This document shows positions 1 to 8,862 of a DNA stretch of 64,000 nucleotides, piece by piece. Numbering within the stretch: position 1 is the stretch's first letter; each line of letters opens with the position of its first letter. A program made the position numbers and the translations under genes. Source of the DNA: Streptococcus ferus DSM 20646 (lineage in GTDB: Bacteria; Bacillota; Bacilli; Lactobacillales; Streptococcaceae); assembly GCF_000372425.1 (NCBI RefSeq), contig NZ_AQVD01000004.1:62622-126621 (forward strand). The letters are read 5' to 3'. Under the pieces are notes generated by a model. It made no database searches. It saw only the letters and a program-made list of their open reading frames with translations, and was not told the DNA's origin.

Positions 1-2091
1 GGTAATGGCAGTGTAGATTAGATTTCGCTGAAGCAGGCGCCCACTTTGTCGGGTAATGGGTAAAATCACCACCTGAAATTCACTCCCTTGTGCTTTGTGA
101 ATACTGATGGCGTAGGCCAGTTTGATCTTATGCCACTCATTTCGCGGATAGAGCACCTCCGTTCCGTCGAAGGTGATAAGCAGTTCGTCTTGCTTAGAAT
201 CGGAATACTTGGCAGGAATCAGATCAGTAATATAGCCGATATCGCCATTAAAAACATTGAGCTCGGCCTCATTAACCAGATGAAGAACCTTGTCCCCCTG
301 ACGATAGCGTGTATCGCTGAATTGAAATTCGAGTTGGTTCTGAAGTGGATTGATTAGCTCCTGCATGAGTGAATTGAGGTTGTCAATCCCAGCCTGTCCC
401 CGATACATGGGAGCTAAAATCTGCACCTGATGAGCCTTGATGCCGCTTTTTAAAGCGGATGAGACAATTTTGGCCACCATTTGCGGGATATGGTCAGTCT
501 GAGCTTCAAAATAAGAGCGGTCAGGCTTTTTAGTGGTAAAATCAGCTGGCAGGTTACCCTGTCGGATTTGACTGGCCAGGGTAACAATAGTGGAATCGTC
601 TGACTGTCTGAAAATTTTTGTAAGAGCAGTCTTGGGGAGCTGTCTGATTTTCAGTAGGTCGGCCAAGACTTGGCCAGGCCCAACAGAAGGCAGCTGGTCG
701 CTGTCTCCCACAATGATAACTTGTGTTTGTGACGAGATGGCGGAGAAGAGCTGATTGGCAAGCCAGGTATCAACCATGGAAAATTCATCTATAATAATCA
801 GGTCACAGTCAAGGTAGTCCTCAAGGCCCTGATAGTCACTGTCACCGTTGAGACCGAGATGACGGTGAATCGTCGCACTAGGCAGTCCTGTCAGCTCATT
901 CATCCGTCTTGCTGCGCGTCCGGTAGGAGCAGCTAGGGTAATAGGCAGGTCGTTTTGATGGAGGTCAATCTGGTGGAGGCTGGCATAAACGTCAATAATA
1001 CCATTGATAACCGTTGTTTTTCCTGTTCCTGGTCCTCCGGTCAAGATAAAGATTTTATTTAAAATCGCTTCTTTAATCGCTTCTTTTTGGCTGCTGTCAT
1101 AGGAAATCGCCAGTTTTTCTTCCAGCCGGCTAATCTCACGGTTAACCTCTTCTTCGGTTGGCCGATTTTCAAACGGGGTATCAAGAATCCGGCTCAGATG
1201 TTTTTGAATACCTTCTTCCGCATAAAAGAGGGTATTGTCAAAAATTTTAGTGTCAATATGTTGGATTTTGTCCTCGGCAAGAAGGTTGGTCAGTTCTTTG
1301 GCGACGAGGTCGGCTTCTAACTCGACCTGTCTTGCTTCTTCGAGTAAGTGAATGGCCTTGTCCAAAAGTTCTTTGGCCTCAATATAAGTATCCCCTTGAT
1401 CAAGAGAATTTTCTAAAAGACTGTGAACCAGAGCAGCCCGAAAGCGTTCAGGAGAGTCGCTTGTAATCCCCGTTTTTTCCGCCAGCTTGTCGGCCACCTT
1501 AAAGCCAATCCCTTGAATATCCTCAACCAGACGATAAGGATTTTCGGCAATAACCTGCAAACTTTCTTCTTTATAGTAATCAAAAACTAAAAAGGCTAGT
1601 CGGTTGCTGAGGCCATATTCTGCGAGTTTGGACAAAATCTGCTCGGTACCATAATGAAGCCGCAGTCTAGTCAAAAAGGCCTCTTTTTTCGGCGGGCTCA
1701 GCCCAGTGATACTGTTCAGTTTATCAGGATCTTCTAGAATGCTGTCAATAGGGTTTTCACCATAAAGCTGGACAATTTTTTCCGCCGTCTTCAGACCAAT
1801 TCCCTTAAACTGATCGCTGGAAAAATACTTGATCAGACCAGAGGCTGAGGGTTTTGTCCTTTCATAGCGTTCTACCTGTAGCTGTTCACCATATTTAGGA
1901 TGCTGGGTCAGCTCACCCCAAAAGGTGTATTGTTCTCCTTCGATGATATCGCCCATAGTTCCTGTTACGATAATGTCAAAGTCATCAAAGCCACTGTCAG
2001 TATCTTCTATTTCTAAAAGTAAAATTTTAAAAAAATTACTGGCATTTTCAAAAATAATACGCTCAACACTGCCAGAAAAATAATAGGTCAT
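1..2091 (-). CDS. recD2: RecD2-type ATP-dependent DNA helicase (partial, C-terminus beyond window)
   Basis: 5'-3' DNA helicase of the RecD2 family (superfamily 1B), acting in DNA repair without RecBC partners. The frame is open from the ATG at 2091 to base 1, giving 697 codons; the last part of the helicase domain is missing. Helix-hairpin-helix-rich sequence (for example GLKTAEKIV, GLSPPKKEA) fills the first ~200 residues. Walker A GGPGTGKTT lies near residue 350, a Walker B-like IIIDEFSMVD near 432, and the late motif SIHKAQGSEF near 660. A weak SD (aaggacc) precedes the ATG. The gene lies downstream of lepB on the same strand, separated by a hairpin terminator. Confidence 0.95.
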   Translation of the reverse strand, partial: MTYYFSGSVERIIFENASNFFKILLLEIEDTDSGFDDFDIIVTGTMGDIIEGEQYTFWGELTQHPKYGEQLQVERYERTKPSASGLIKYFSSDQFKGIGLKTAEKIVQLYGENPIDSILEDPDKLNSITGLSPPKKEAFLTRLRLHYGTEQILSKLAEYGLSNRLAFLVFDYYKEESLQVIAENPYRLVEDIQGIGFKVADKLAEKTGITSDSPERFRAALVHSLLENSLDQGDTYIEAKELLDKAIHLLEEARQVELEADLVAKELTNLLAEDKIQHIDTKIFDNTLFYAEEGIQKHLSRILDTPFENRPTEEEVNREISRLEEKLAISYDSSQKEAIKEAILNKIFILTGGPGTGKTTVINGIIDVYASLHQIDLHQNDLPITLAAPTGRAARRMNELTGLPSATIHRHLGLNGDSDYQGLEDYLDCDLIIIDEFSMVDTWLANQLFSAISSQTQVIIVGDSDQLPSVGPGQVLADLLKIRQLPKTALTKIFRQSDDSTIVTLASQIRQGNLPADFTTKKPDRSYFEAQTDHIPQMVAKIVSSALKSGIKAHQVQILAPMYRGQAGIDNLNSLMQELINPLQNQLEFQFSDTRYRQGDKVLHLVNEAELNVFNGDIGYITDLIPAKYSDSKQDELLITFDGTEVLYPRNEWHKIKLAYAISIHKAQGSEFQVVILPITRQSGRLLQRNLIYTAIT

Positions 2092-2109
2092 AACGAAAAG
2101 GTCCTTATG

Positions 2110-2136
2110 AAAAAAGGCGAAACAAGCTGTTCCGCC
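2110..2136 (-). terminator. Rho-independent terminator after lepB
   Basis: Read on the minus strand, a 9-bp stem with one mismatch (GGCGGAACA / TGTTTCGCC) and a 3-nt loop is followed by a T-run. It lies just past the lepB stop and 19 bp before recD2, so recD2 probably depends on read-through or on a promoter within the terminator region. Confidence 0.7.
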
Positions 2137-2149
2137 GGTGTGCTCATGA

Positions 2150-2737
2150 TTATTGGTTCGAGATAAGACTTATTTTAGACAGAGGCCAGATACGGGCCTT
2201 GACTTCTCCGATAATCTGATCTTTTGCAAAAGTGCCGACTTGGCGGCTGTCCTTGGAAACAATACGATCGTCTCCTAAGAGCAGGTATTGCCCTTTAGGC
2301 ACGGTAATGGAAAAGGTTTCCTGGCCTTGGCTGTCTGTCGTGAAAGCCTTGGATTGGGCTGCCAATTCTTGGAAATATTGGTTGTAAGAGTAGACACTTT
2401 GGAGCTTATCTTTGGCATAGGCTTTCTGATACTCAGCCAGGTAGCTTTCGTCAACTTTCTTACCATTGACCTTTAACGTATCATTGTCATAGGAGATGGT
2501 GTCACCGGGCATACCGATGATACGCTTTACAATATTTTTCTCTCCTTCTTTGGCGACAACAATATCAAAACGCTCAATAGAAGTCGTCTTAAGGACAATC
2601 AGGCGTTCTCCGTTTGCCAAGGTCGGATCCATAGAATGGCCCTCAACCTGAACGGGAAACCAAACAAAGAGGCGTGAAAGACCAAAGAGAGCAATAAAGA
2701 GGATAAAAAGTCCCCATTCCTTTATAAAACGTTTCAT
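2150..2737 (-). CDS. lepB: Signal peptidase I
   Basis: Type I signal peptidase that cleaves signal peptides of exported proteins at the outer face of the membrane. It has 195 aa, the usual size for single-span Gram-positive SPases. One N-terminal transmembrane segment (about residues 8-27) is followed by the catalytic Ser35 in VEGHSMDPT and the general-base Lys71 in NIVKRIIGMPGD. The conserved box GDDRIVSKDSRQVG lies near the C-terminus. The SD aaggaat lies 4-5 nt before the ATG. It starts 8 nt after the rnhC stop, so the two are probably co-transcribed. Confidence 0.95.
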   Translation of the reverse strand: MKRFIKEWGLFILFIALFGLSRLFVWFPVQVEGHSMDPTLANGERLIVLKTTSIERFDIVVAKEGEKNIVKRIIGMPGDTISYDNDTLKVNGKKVDESYLAEYQKAYAKDKLQSVYSYNQYFQELAAQSKAFTTDSQGQETFSITVPKGQYLLLGDDRIVSKDSRQVGTFAKDQIIGEVKARIWPLSKISLISNQ

Positions 2738-2745
2738 GAGATTCC

Positions 2746-3639
2746 TTATTTTTCTAGTAATTGATAGGCTTTATCAGTATTTTTGAAGTGCAGTTTCGCC
2801 GTTTTCTCAAGTCCAATCTTACCATACGTTTTGAGAATTTGGCTGGCTACTTGATCCGATTTGCTGCCGGCTCCGCTTGGGAGTGTCAGACCGACAGTTT
2901 GGCTAAGTTCCTTTAGGTTTTCTAAAAAAAGATTGCGGGCGATAATGGAGCTGACAGCAACAGCTAAATATTTTCCTTCGGCCTTTTCTTCAAGGGTCAA
3001 CTGATTAGCAAAGCGATTGATTTCAGTTTTGAGATACTTTTGGTAGTTGTTTGGGCTGGTAAAGGCGTCAACAATAATTTTATCGGGTTTTACCCCTGTT
3101 TTTAAGAGTAAAAAAATAGCCTGATTATGAAGAGCTACCTTGACAGAAACAGCATTATGCTGTTTTTCTTTACCGACGACCTGATTGTATTTCTGGGGGG
3201 AGAGAAGCAGAGCCTTGTGAGCTATTTTCTCCTCAAGAAGGGGAGCAATGTGCTGGATTTTCGCATCTGTTAGCTGCTTAGAATCATCAACACCCAGTTC
3301 TTTTAAAAAAGAATGCTGATCAGGAGTAACAAAACTAGCGACTACAGCAATGCCGCCAAAATAAGAGCCGTTGCCGACTTCATCACTGCCAATTATGGCG
3401 AGATCCTGTCGGACTGTCTGGGCTTCTTGTTGAGGAGCAAGCCCTAGACGGCCGGCCAATTCTTGAGCATCGTTTCCCTGAAAAACAACCTTTTGTGACG
3501 TGTAAACCAAGACAGTGACACCGTCACTCTTAGCAGCAAAGTCAACATAGGGATTGGCATTTTCGATTTGCTGGGCAGAAAGCTGTGTTTTCAGCCTTGC
3601 CAGCGTCTGAGAATCAAGCTGCAGCACCAAAGTATTCAT
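2746..3639 (-). CDS. rnhC: Ribonuclease HIII
   Basis: Cleaves the RNA strand of RNA-DNA hybrids. The 297-aa product has the HIII-type N-terminal substrate-binding extension (about residues 1-85). The RNase H fold then begins at [14 protein letters not shown], with the DE catalytic pair, and later acidic residues include IIVDAF. A longer frame begins at 3687, but the family-typical N-terminus [13 protein letters not shown] begins at 3639, so I chose that start. No SD precedes it. Instead an extended -10 box ends 7 nt upstream, suggesting a leaderless message. Upstream of lepB on the same strand. Confidence 0.93.
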   Translation of the reverse strand: MNTLVLQLDSQTLARLKTQLSAQQIENANPYVDFAAKSDGVTVLVYTSQKVVFQGNDAQELAGRLGLAPQQEAQTVRQDLAIIGSDEVGNGSYFGGIAVVASFVTPDQHSFLKELGVDDSKQLTDAKIQHIAPLLEEKIAHKALLLSPQKYNQVVGKEKQHNAVSVKVALHNQAIFLLLKTGVKPDKIIVDAFTSPNNYQKYLKTEINRFANQLTLEEKAEGKYLAVAVSSIIARNLFLENLKELSQTVGLTLPSGAGSKSDQVASQILKTYGKIGLEKTAKLHFKNTDKAYQLLEK

Positions 3640-3646
3640 AGATAAT

Positions 3647-3655
3647 ATTTTAGCA
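3647..3655 (-). promoter_or_regulatory. Extended -10 promoter of rnhC placed for a leaderless mRNA
   Basis: On the minus strand the sequence reads TGC-TAAAAT, then 7 nt, then the rnhC ATG. No good -35 element is visible. With transcription starting about 7 nt after the -10 box, the message would begin at or next to the start codon. The same layout occurs at mutS2 and mutY. Confidence 0.55.
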
Positions 3656-3769
3656 TAAAAGAGGCTGATTTTGGAAAAGGAGCCCATCTTTTTTTAAAAA
3701 AAGATAGAAGAGTGTTTCAACATTTTACGAAACCGCTTTTTTACGATATAATGGAAGCCGAGGTGTAAT

Positions 3770-4072
3770 ATGTCAAGTAAAAATCGTTATAAATTCACAT
3801 TTGGTGAAAAAACGTTAACCTTAACGACCGATAAAGACAATCTCTTCATGGAAGAAATTGAACGTGTAGCGCGTGAAAAGTATGATGCGATTAAAGAAAA
3901 ATTGCCGCATGCTGATGATGAGACGATTGCTATTTTGATGGCCATCAATTCCTTGTCTACTCAGCTGAGCAGAGAAATTGATTTTGATAAAAAAGAAGAA
4001 GAGCTGGAAAAATTTCGTACCAAAGAATTAACGGAAATCAGAGGCCGTGCTCAGCAGGATGAGGGGCAGTAA
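3770..4072 (+). CDS. zapA: Cell-division protein ZapA-like
   Basis: Small (100 aa) ZapA-family protein, which in other bacteria binds FtsZ and stabilises the Z ring. The N-terminal half carries the short beta/alpha ZapA domain (RYKFTFGEKTLTL, then an LSTQLSR helix). The C-terminal ~35 residues are strongly charged and predicted to form a coiled coil (EEELEKFRTKELTEIRGRAQ). A promoter with -10 TATAAT precedes it. Its stop codon overlaps the cvpA start by one base, an arrangement typical of this gene pair in streptococci. Assignment is by overall sequence pattern. Confidence 0.85.
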   Translation: MSSKNRYKFTFGEKTLTLTTDKDNLFMEEIERVAREKYDAIKEKLPHADDETIAILMAINSLSTQLSREIDFDKKEEELEKFRTKELTEIRGRAQQDEGQ

Positions 4073-4617
4073 TGGTCTCCGTCTTCGTTTTTCTAATCTT
4101 GGCTTGGCAGTTCTATATCGGCTACAGCCGCGGGATTATTTTGCAGGGCTACTACTTTGTCGCCAACATCATTTCTTTGGTTTTTGCGGTTCAGTTTTAT
4201 CGTTCTCTTGCTGATTTGCTGACGCTTTGGGTCCCTTATTCAAATCCGCTCGAAGGCAGTTCGGTTTATTTTTTCAAGTCCGTTGATCTTTTTGATCTTA
4301 GTCAGGTATTCTATGCGGGTATCGCTTTTTTCAGCATTTATGTGGTTGCCTACCTAATCTTTCGTTTTCTTGGTATTTTTGTTCACTTTACGAAGATTGA
4401 TCGTTTTGATAAGCTGTATTTTCGTTTGATTTCGGGGGGGCTGTCGCTTTTAGTGACCATTTGCTTTTTAGGGCTTTTCTTCAATGTTCTGGCGACCATA
4501 CCGGTAGATCTTATTCAAGATTTTCTCAATGGGTCTTGGTTAATCCGGTTATTGATTCATTTTCCGGTCGTTTCCCAGCTTGTTCAGGCATTTTGGGTAT
4601 CTGCTATTTTAAAGTAA
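4072..4617 (+). CDS. cvpA: CvpA family membrane protein
   Basis: Integral membrane protein of the CvpA (colicin V production) family; its molecular role in Gram-positive bacteria is not settled. The 181-aa chain is very hydrophobic, with about four predicted transmembrane segments (roughly residues 1-35, 75-100, 120-145 and 155-180), as usual in the family. Translation is coupled to zapA by the TAATG overlap. mutS2 follows 40 nt downstream from its own promoter. Confidence 0.85.
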   Translation: MVSVFVFLILAWQFYIGYSRGIILQGYYFVANIISLVFAVQFYRSLADLLTLWVPYSNPLEGSSVYFFKSVDLFDLSQVFYAGIAFFSIYVVAYLIFRFLGIFVHFTKIDRFDKLYFRLISGGLSLLVTICFLGLFFNVLATIPVDLIQDFLNGSWLIRLLIHFPVVSQLVQAFWVSAILK

Positions 4618-4641
4618 GGGGAACCTTGCTTTTTTCTTTTG

Positions 4642-4650
4642 TGCTATAAT
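4642..4650 (+). promoter_or_regulatory. Extended -10 promoter of mutS2 placed for a leaderless mRNA
   Basis: TGC-TATAAT is followed by only 7 nt (aggcctt) before the mutS2 ATG. There is no -35 match at 16-18 bp and no room for an SD after a normal transcription start. Same arrangement as rnhC and mutY. Confidence 0.6.
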
Positions 4651-4657
4651 AGGCCTT

Positions 4658-6988
4658 ATGAATACAAAGATTTTAGAGCACTTGGAATTTGCTAAAGTTA
4701 AAGGTCAATTTCAGGCTTATTTACAAACCAGTCAAGGTCGGCAAGAATTAGACCAGTTAGAGCCGCAGGCCGATAAGGCTAAAATGGAAAAGGCCTTTGC
4801 AGAGGTGGCAGATATCGGCCAAATTTTTGAAGAATATGGCCATTTCAGTATCGGTTCAACGCAAGACATTTCTGAAAGTCTGAGACGTTTGGAGTTGGAT
4901 GCTGATCTCAATATGGAGGAACTGCTGGGCCTCAAACGCATCCTGCAGGTCTCTTCTGAACTTCAGCGCTTCTATGAGGGTTTAGAAAATGTGACGGTTG
5001 CCCATCTGACGCCTCTTTTTGACAAACTGGAAAGCTTTCCTAACATTCAAGGCAGCTTGCAGGCTGTTAATGATAAGGGCTATATAGAGGATTTTGCCAG
5101 CCCAGCTCTCGCTAAAATTCGTCGGCAAATTCAGCGTAATCAAGACCAAATTCGCCAGATTTTACAGGACTTTCTAAAGAATAAAGGAGATTTGCTGACG
5201 GAACATTTGATTGCCAGCCGTAATGGCCGCAGCGTCCTTCCTGTCAAAAACAGCTACCGTCATCGTTTTTCGGGTGTTGTCCATGACATTTCCAGCTCCG
5301 GAACCACCATTTACATTGAGCCTAGAGCAGTTGTCAATCTAAATGAAGAGCTGACGCAGGCACAGGCTGACGAACGTCATGAAATCAGCCAGCTGTTGAA
5401 AGAGTTGTCCGATATGATTCGTCCATACAGTCACAGCATTCGGAATAACGCTTGGATCATCGGGCACATGGACTTGGTTCGAGCGAAATACCTTTATACA
5501 GTTGATAGAGGGGCCAGTCTGCCGCAAGTATCTAATCAGGGAGAACTGCATCTACTCAATGTTCGCCATCCCCTTTTGGAAAATCCAGTTGCCAATGATT
5601 TGCACTTTGGTCAAGACTTGACAGTTATTGTCATTACAGGTCCCAACACAGGCGGGAAAACCATTATGCTGAAAACGCTGGGGCTAGCCCAGCTCATGGC
5701 ACAGTCGGGTCTTCCTATTTTGGCCGATAAGGGGAGCCAAGTGGCTGTTTTTACCGAAATCTTCGCTGATATTGGGGATGAACAGTCTATCGAACAGAGT
5801 CTGTCCACTTTCTCAAGCCACATGACACAGATTGTTGACATCTTGGCTTCTGCTGATAGTCAGAGCCTGGTTCTTTTTGATGAACTCGGAGCAGGTACAG
5901 ACCCTCAGGAAGGAGCTGCGCTGGCCATGGGAATCCTAGAACATCTGCGCCTCTCTCAGATCAAAACCCTAGCAACCACTCATTACCCAGAACTTAAGGC
6001 GTATGGCATTGAAAATCGGTTTGTTGAAAATGCCAGCATGGAATTTGATGCTGTTACACTGAGTCCCACCTATCATTTTATGCAGGGAGTACCTGGACGG
6101 TCCAATGCGTTTGAAATTGCCAGACGTTTAGGCTTGTCAGAGCTGATTGTATCTGAGGCAGAAAGCCTGATGGATACGGATACAGATGTCAATCGAATTA
6201 TTGAGGAGCTAGAGGGGCAGACTCAGGAAAGCCGTCGCCGCTTGGACAATATCAAAGAGGTGGAGCAGGAGAATCTTAAATTCAATCGAGCGCTCAAAAA
6301 ACTGTATAACGAATTTTCTCATGCGAAAAACAAAGAATTGGACAAGGCCCATCAAGAAGCCCAAGACATCGTGGATAAGGCACTGACGGAAAGTGGCAGG
6401 ATTCTCAAGACTCTCCATGAAAAAGCTCAGTTGAAGCCCCATGAAGTCATTGAAGCCAAGGCCGATTTGAAAAAATTGGCCCCTCAGCCTGACCTCTCTA
6501 AGAACAAGGTTCTGAAGAAAGCTAAGAAAAAACGTGCGCCTAAAGTCGGTGATGACATTATTGTGATCAGCTATGGCCAAAAAGGGACGTTGACCAGTCA
6601 GCTGAAAGATGGGCGATGGGAGGCGCAGGTCGGCTTGATTAAGATGACCTTAAAAGAATCTGAATTCAACTTAGTAAAAGCAGATCAAACGTCTCAGACC
6701 TCTAAAAAGCGTGTTCAGGTTGTGCGAAAGACAGCCCGCAAAGCAGCCAAAGCAAGGCTCGATCTGCGAGGAAAACGCTATGAAGAGGCCATGCAGGAAT
6801 TGGATGAGTTTATGGATCAGGCTCTTCTTAATAACATGGCGCAAGTTGATATTATCCACGGAATTGGAACAGGGGTTATTCGTGAAGGGGTTACCAAGTA
6901 TCTCAGCCGCAACAAACACGTTAAGACCTTTGGCTACGCCCCTCAAAATGCCGGTGGCTCTGGAGCGACTATTGTGACACTTAAGTAG
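4658..6988 (+). CDS. mutS2: MutS2 family DNA/ribosome-rescue ATPase with Smr nuclease domain
   Basis: MutS-like ATPase without the mismatch-recognition domain. Family members suppress recombination and, in Bacillus, act on collided ribosomes. The 776-aa product is full length. Core/lever helices occupy about residues 1-300. The ATPase domain follows, with Walker A GPNTGGKT near 328-335, Walker [14 protein letters not shown] near 405-418, and the TTHYPELK switch. A long charged coiled coil covers about 500-620. A C-terminal Smr domain (about 700-776) has [11 protein letters not shown] and [12 protein letters not shown]. The start [11 protein letters not shown] matches family N-termini although no SD is present. 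Confidence 0.95.
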   Translation: MNTKILEHLEFAKVKGQFQAYLQTSQGRQELDQLEPQADKAKMEKAFAEVADIGQIFEEYGHFSIGSTQDISESLRRLELDADLNMEELLGLKRILQVSSELQRFYEGLENVTVAHLTPLFDKLESFPNIQGSLQAVNDKGYIEDFASPALAKIRRQIQRNQDQIRQILQDFLKNKGDLLTEHLIASRNGRSVLPVKNSYRHRFSGVVHDISSSGTTIYIEPRAVVNLNEELTQAQADERHEISQLLKELSDMIRPYSHSIRNNAWIIGHMDLVRAKYLYTVDRGASLPQVSNQGELHLLNVRHPLLENPVANDLHFGQDLTVIVITGPNTGGKTIMLKTLGLAQLMAQSGLPILADKGSQVAVFTEIFADIGDEQSIEQSLSTFSSHMTQIVDILASADSQSLVLFDELGAGTDPQEGAALAMGILEHLRLSQIKTLATTHYPELKAYGIENRFVENASMEFDAVTLSPTYHFMQGVPGRSNAFEIARRLGLSELIVSEAESLMDTDTDVNRIIEELEGQTQESRRRLDNIKEVEQENLKFNRALKKLYNEFSHAKNKELDKAHQEAQDIVDKALTESGRILKTLHEKAQLKPHEVIEAKADLKKLAPQPDLSKNKVLKKAKKKRAPKVGDDIIVISYGQKGTLTSQLKDGRWEAQVGLIKMTLKESEFNLVKADQTSQTSKKRVQVVRKTARKAAKARLDLRGKRYEEAMQELDEFMDQALLNNMAQVDIIHGIGTGVIREGVTKYLSRNKHVKTFGYAPQNAGGSGATIVTLK

Positions 6989-7196
6989 GCCCATCTCCTG
7001 TCAGTTTTCAGAAATTCAAGGTATCCTAATAGTGATGTTGTGAGAAAAGACAAGTACTAACACCGGTTGAAAACTATACGTTAAAGCATGCTGCTAAAAA
7101 TGAAATAAGGTTATTTACTTGCTTCCGTAGCAAAAATTAGTCAAAGCCGTTTTTTTTCTGTAAAATAAGACTATCAGTACTAATTGGAGGAAGAAC
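6989..7196 (+). promoter_or_regulatory. mutS2-trxA intergenic region with trxA promoter
   Basis: A promoter reading TAGTCA, 17 bp, TAAAAT lies just upstream of trxA, followed by the SD ggagga. No clear terminator for mutS2 is visible. At 7003-7017 there is a CodY-box-like 15-mer with three mismatches to the consensus, too weak to call. Confidence 0.5.
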
Positions 7197-7511
7197 ATGA
7201 CACAAATCGTAACCGACAAAACATTTGAATCAGAAACGGCACAAGGCTTGGTTCTGATTGACTTCTGGGCAGTCTGGTGCGGTCCTTGCCGTATGCAGGC
7301 ACCGATTTTGGAGCAGCTTTCAGAAGAGATTGATGAAGATGACCTTAAAATCTTCAAAATGGATGTGGATGAAAATCCGGAAACAGCACAAAAATTTGGT
7401 ATTATGAGTATCCCGACGCTGCTTTTCAAAAAAGATGGTCAGGTGGTCAAACAAGTTGCTGGCGTTCATACCAAAGAGCAAATTAAGGCCATTTTGGCGG
7501 AGCTAAGCTAA
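7197..7511 (+). CDS. trxA: Thioredoxin
   Basis: Cytoplasmic dithiol-disulfide oxidoreductase. At 104 aa it has the normal thioredoxin length. The active site WCGPC has Cys28 and Cys31. The cis-proline loop SIPTLLFKKDG and the GVHTKEQI C-terminal helix are present. It is preceded by the SD ggaggaag and its own promoter, and ends in a terminator shared with the convergent mutY, so it is likely monocistronic. Confidence 0.97.
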   Translation: MTQIVTDKTFESETAQGLVLIDFWAVWCGPCRMQAPILEQLSEEIDEDDLKIFKMDVDENPETAQKFGIMSIPTLLFKKDGQVVKQVAGVHTKEQIKAILAELS

Positions 7512-7539
7512 AAAAGTGAGTTTTCAACTCACTTTTTTT
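7511..7539. terminator. Bidirectional terminator between trxA and mutY
   Basis: An 11-bp stem (AAAAGTGAGTT / AACTCACTTTT) with a short loop has A-runs on one side and T-runs on the other, so it can end transcripts from both convergent genes. It overlaps the end of mutY. Confidence 0.85.
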
Positions 7540-8680
7540 GATGGCAATAAGCTTCCAGCATTTTTTTCTGAGGTGTGGCAAAGGGATAGGCTGTAAAGTC
7601 TTTTTCAGCGACCCATTTCAGCTGCCGTTCTGAGGAGGGTTGCTGGTTTTGTAGCCGCCCTTCCACTAATTCAATCTCCCATTTTTGGTGGCTGAACGTA
7701 TGTTTTACGGTCTTAAACGTTTGTTTTGACCAATGCGCTTTTATGCCGTATTCTTTCTGAAAGAGTTCTTTTTGGGATGCTGTTTTAAGAATGACAGCAT
7801 CTTTTTTCTCGAAAAGATCTAGCTGTTGACCAATGGTAGAACTTTCGATGAGAGGGAAGGACCAAAAGCCTCCTAAAAGCCGGTTTTGATTATTTTTTTC
7901 AAGCAAAAAGTCTCCCTGAGCATTTCGGATAATGAAGGCTTGTAACCTAAGAGGGCGGGGTTTTTTCTTGGGGAGTTTTATAGGGTACTTTGCCATAGTG
8001 CCGTTTAAGTAGGCAGCGCTGAAGGCTCTGACAGGACTTTCGTGAGGCCGCGGATTCTTAGCGGCTTCAATATCAGTCCCCAGATCCATCAAGGCTTGAT
8101 TAAAGTCACCCGGACGCTCAGGATCAATCAAGATTTCCATAAGAGCTTGAAAAATCTTGCGATTTTTAGGGTCTCCGATATCATAATCAACCTCAAAAAG
8201 CCTAGCCATCACACGCATGACATTGCCATCAACAGCAGGCTGAGGTAGTCCAAAGGCGATACTGGCAATAGCGCCGGCAGTATAAGGGCCGATTCCTTTA
8301 AGTTTTAGAATACTGTCGTAATCAGAAGGAAATTGCCCCTTAAAGTCAGTCATGATTTGCTGGGCGGCTGTCTGCATATTACGAACGCGAGAATAATAGC
8401 CTAAGCCTTCCCAAGCCTTCAATAATGTTTCCTCAGGTGCTTCAGCCAACTTTTCTACTGTTGGGAACCAATCCAAAAATCTTTCGTAGTAAGGGATAAC
8501 CGTGATGACTTGTGTCTGTTGCAGCATAATTTCAGACACCCATATCTTATAGGGATCTTTAGTACGACGCCAAGGCAAATCACGTTTTTCTCGGTCGTAC
8601 CAGTCCAAAAGTGTCTGGCGAAAAGATTGAATCTTTCTGGCATCCCACATCTCAATCCCATAGTCTTTGAAATTTATCAT
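7529..8680 (-). CDS. mutY: Adenine glycosylase MutY, lacking the iron-sulfur cluster cysteines
   Basis: Removes adenine mispaired with 8-oxoguanine. It has 383 aa. The HhH-GPD catalytic domain carries Glu50 (VSEIMLQQTQV) and Asp151 (AVDGNVMRV), equivalent to the catalytic Glu and Asp of E. coli MutY; the HhH is LKGIGPYTAGAI. A C-terminal NUDIX-like 8-oxoG recognition domain starts near residue 250. After ALMDLGTDIEA, where MutY normally has four Cys ligands, there are none; the only Cys in the protein is near its C-terminus. Cluster-less MutY is known in lactic acid bacteria. The gene has a strong promoter ending 6 nt before the ATG and no SD. Confidence 0.94.
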   Translation of the reverse strand: MINFKDYGIEMWDARKIQSFRQTLLDWYDREKRDLPWRRTKDPYKIWVSEIMLQQTQVITVIPYYERFLDWFPTVEKLAEAPEETLLKAWEGLGYYSRVRNMQTAAQQIMTDFKGQFPSDYDSILKLKGIGPYTAGAIASIAFGLPQPAVDGNVMRVMARLFEVDYDIGDPKNRKIFQALMEILIDPERPGDFNQALMDLGTDIEAAKNPRPHESPVRAFSAAYLNGTMAKYPIKLPKKKPRPLRLQAFIIRNAQGDFLLEKNNQNRLLGGFWSFPLIESSTIGQQLDLFEKKDAVILKTASQKELFQKEYGIKAHWSKQTFKTVKHTFSHQKWEIELVEGRLQNQQPSSERQLKWVAEKDFTAYPFATPQKKMLEAYCHQKK

Positions 8681-8686
8681 AGGTCT

Positions 8687-8714
8687 ATTGTAGCAAAAGC
8701 TCTTATTTTTTCAA
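8687..8714 (-). promoter_or_regulatory. mutY promoter placed for a leaderless mRNA
   Basis: On the minus strand TTGAAA, 16 bp, TACAAT with an upstream TGC extension. The -10 box ends only 6 nt before the mutY ATG, so the transcript should start at or within 1-2 nt of the start codon. It is divergent from the twin-peptide locus promoter 25 bp away. Confidence 0.7.
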
Positions 8715-8738
8715 AAAGGAGAAATCAGAAGTTTTTTC

Positions 8739-8767
8739 TTGACAAATGTAAGCGGTTGCTATATAAT
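8739..8767 (+). promoter_or_regulatory. Perfect sigma-70-type promoter of the twin-peptide/RNA locus
   Basis: TTGACA at 8739-8744 and TATAAT at 8762-8767 are both perfect hexamers, separated by the ideal 17 bp. Transcription would start near 8774 and run through two small ORFs and a long untranslated stretch to a terminator at 9341-9375. A catabolite-response-like element occupies the spacer. Confidence 0.85.
8746..8761 (+). promoter_or_regulatory. cre-like site (CcpA) inside the promoter spacer
   Basis: The 16-mer atgtaagcggttgcta fits the cre consensus WTGNNARCGNWWWCAW except at two positions in its 3' half. It lies exactly between the -35 and -10 boxes, where CcpA binding would block RNA polymerase. 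This would make an intrinsically very strong promoter sensitive to carbon supply. Inferred from sequence only. Confidence 0.5.
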
Positions 8768-8820
8768 AAAACCATAAAGAAGGATATTAAAAATTACCTT
8801 ATTATTAGGAGGAATCTCTT

Positions 8821-8862
8821 ATGGTAGTTCATAATATTGCAAGGTATAAAAACGGAGATTGA
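8821..8862 (+). CDS. Small peptide 1 with C-terminal RYKNGD (13 aa)
   Basis: Encodes MVVHNIARYKNGD. A strong SD (aggagg, 8807-8812) lies 8 nt before the ATG. It aligns without gaps to the second peptide 50 bp downstream: Met and the last six residues RYKNGD are identical, and four further positions are conservative (V/L, N/D, I/V, A/G). The shared hexapeptide is encoded with different codons at Arg, Lys, Gly and Asp, which points to selection on the peptide rather than on DNA. The stop codon sits in a small hairpin loop (stem 8854-8858/8865-8869). I do not recognise the family; it could be a signal peptide, a modified-peptide precursor or a regulatory leader. Confidence 0.65.
   Translation: MVVHNIARYKNGD

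Noticed and set aside
88-1320. Plus-strand ORFs over the first 2 kb
   Set aside because: They are antisense shadows of recD2, whose minus-strand frame shows helicase motifs throughout.
7003-7017. CodY-box-like sequence after mutS2
   Set aside because: Three mismatches to the 15-mer consensus and no promoter at a suitable distance; such matches are common in AT-rich DNA.
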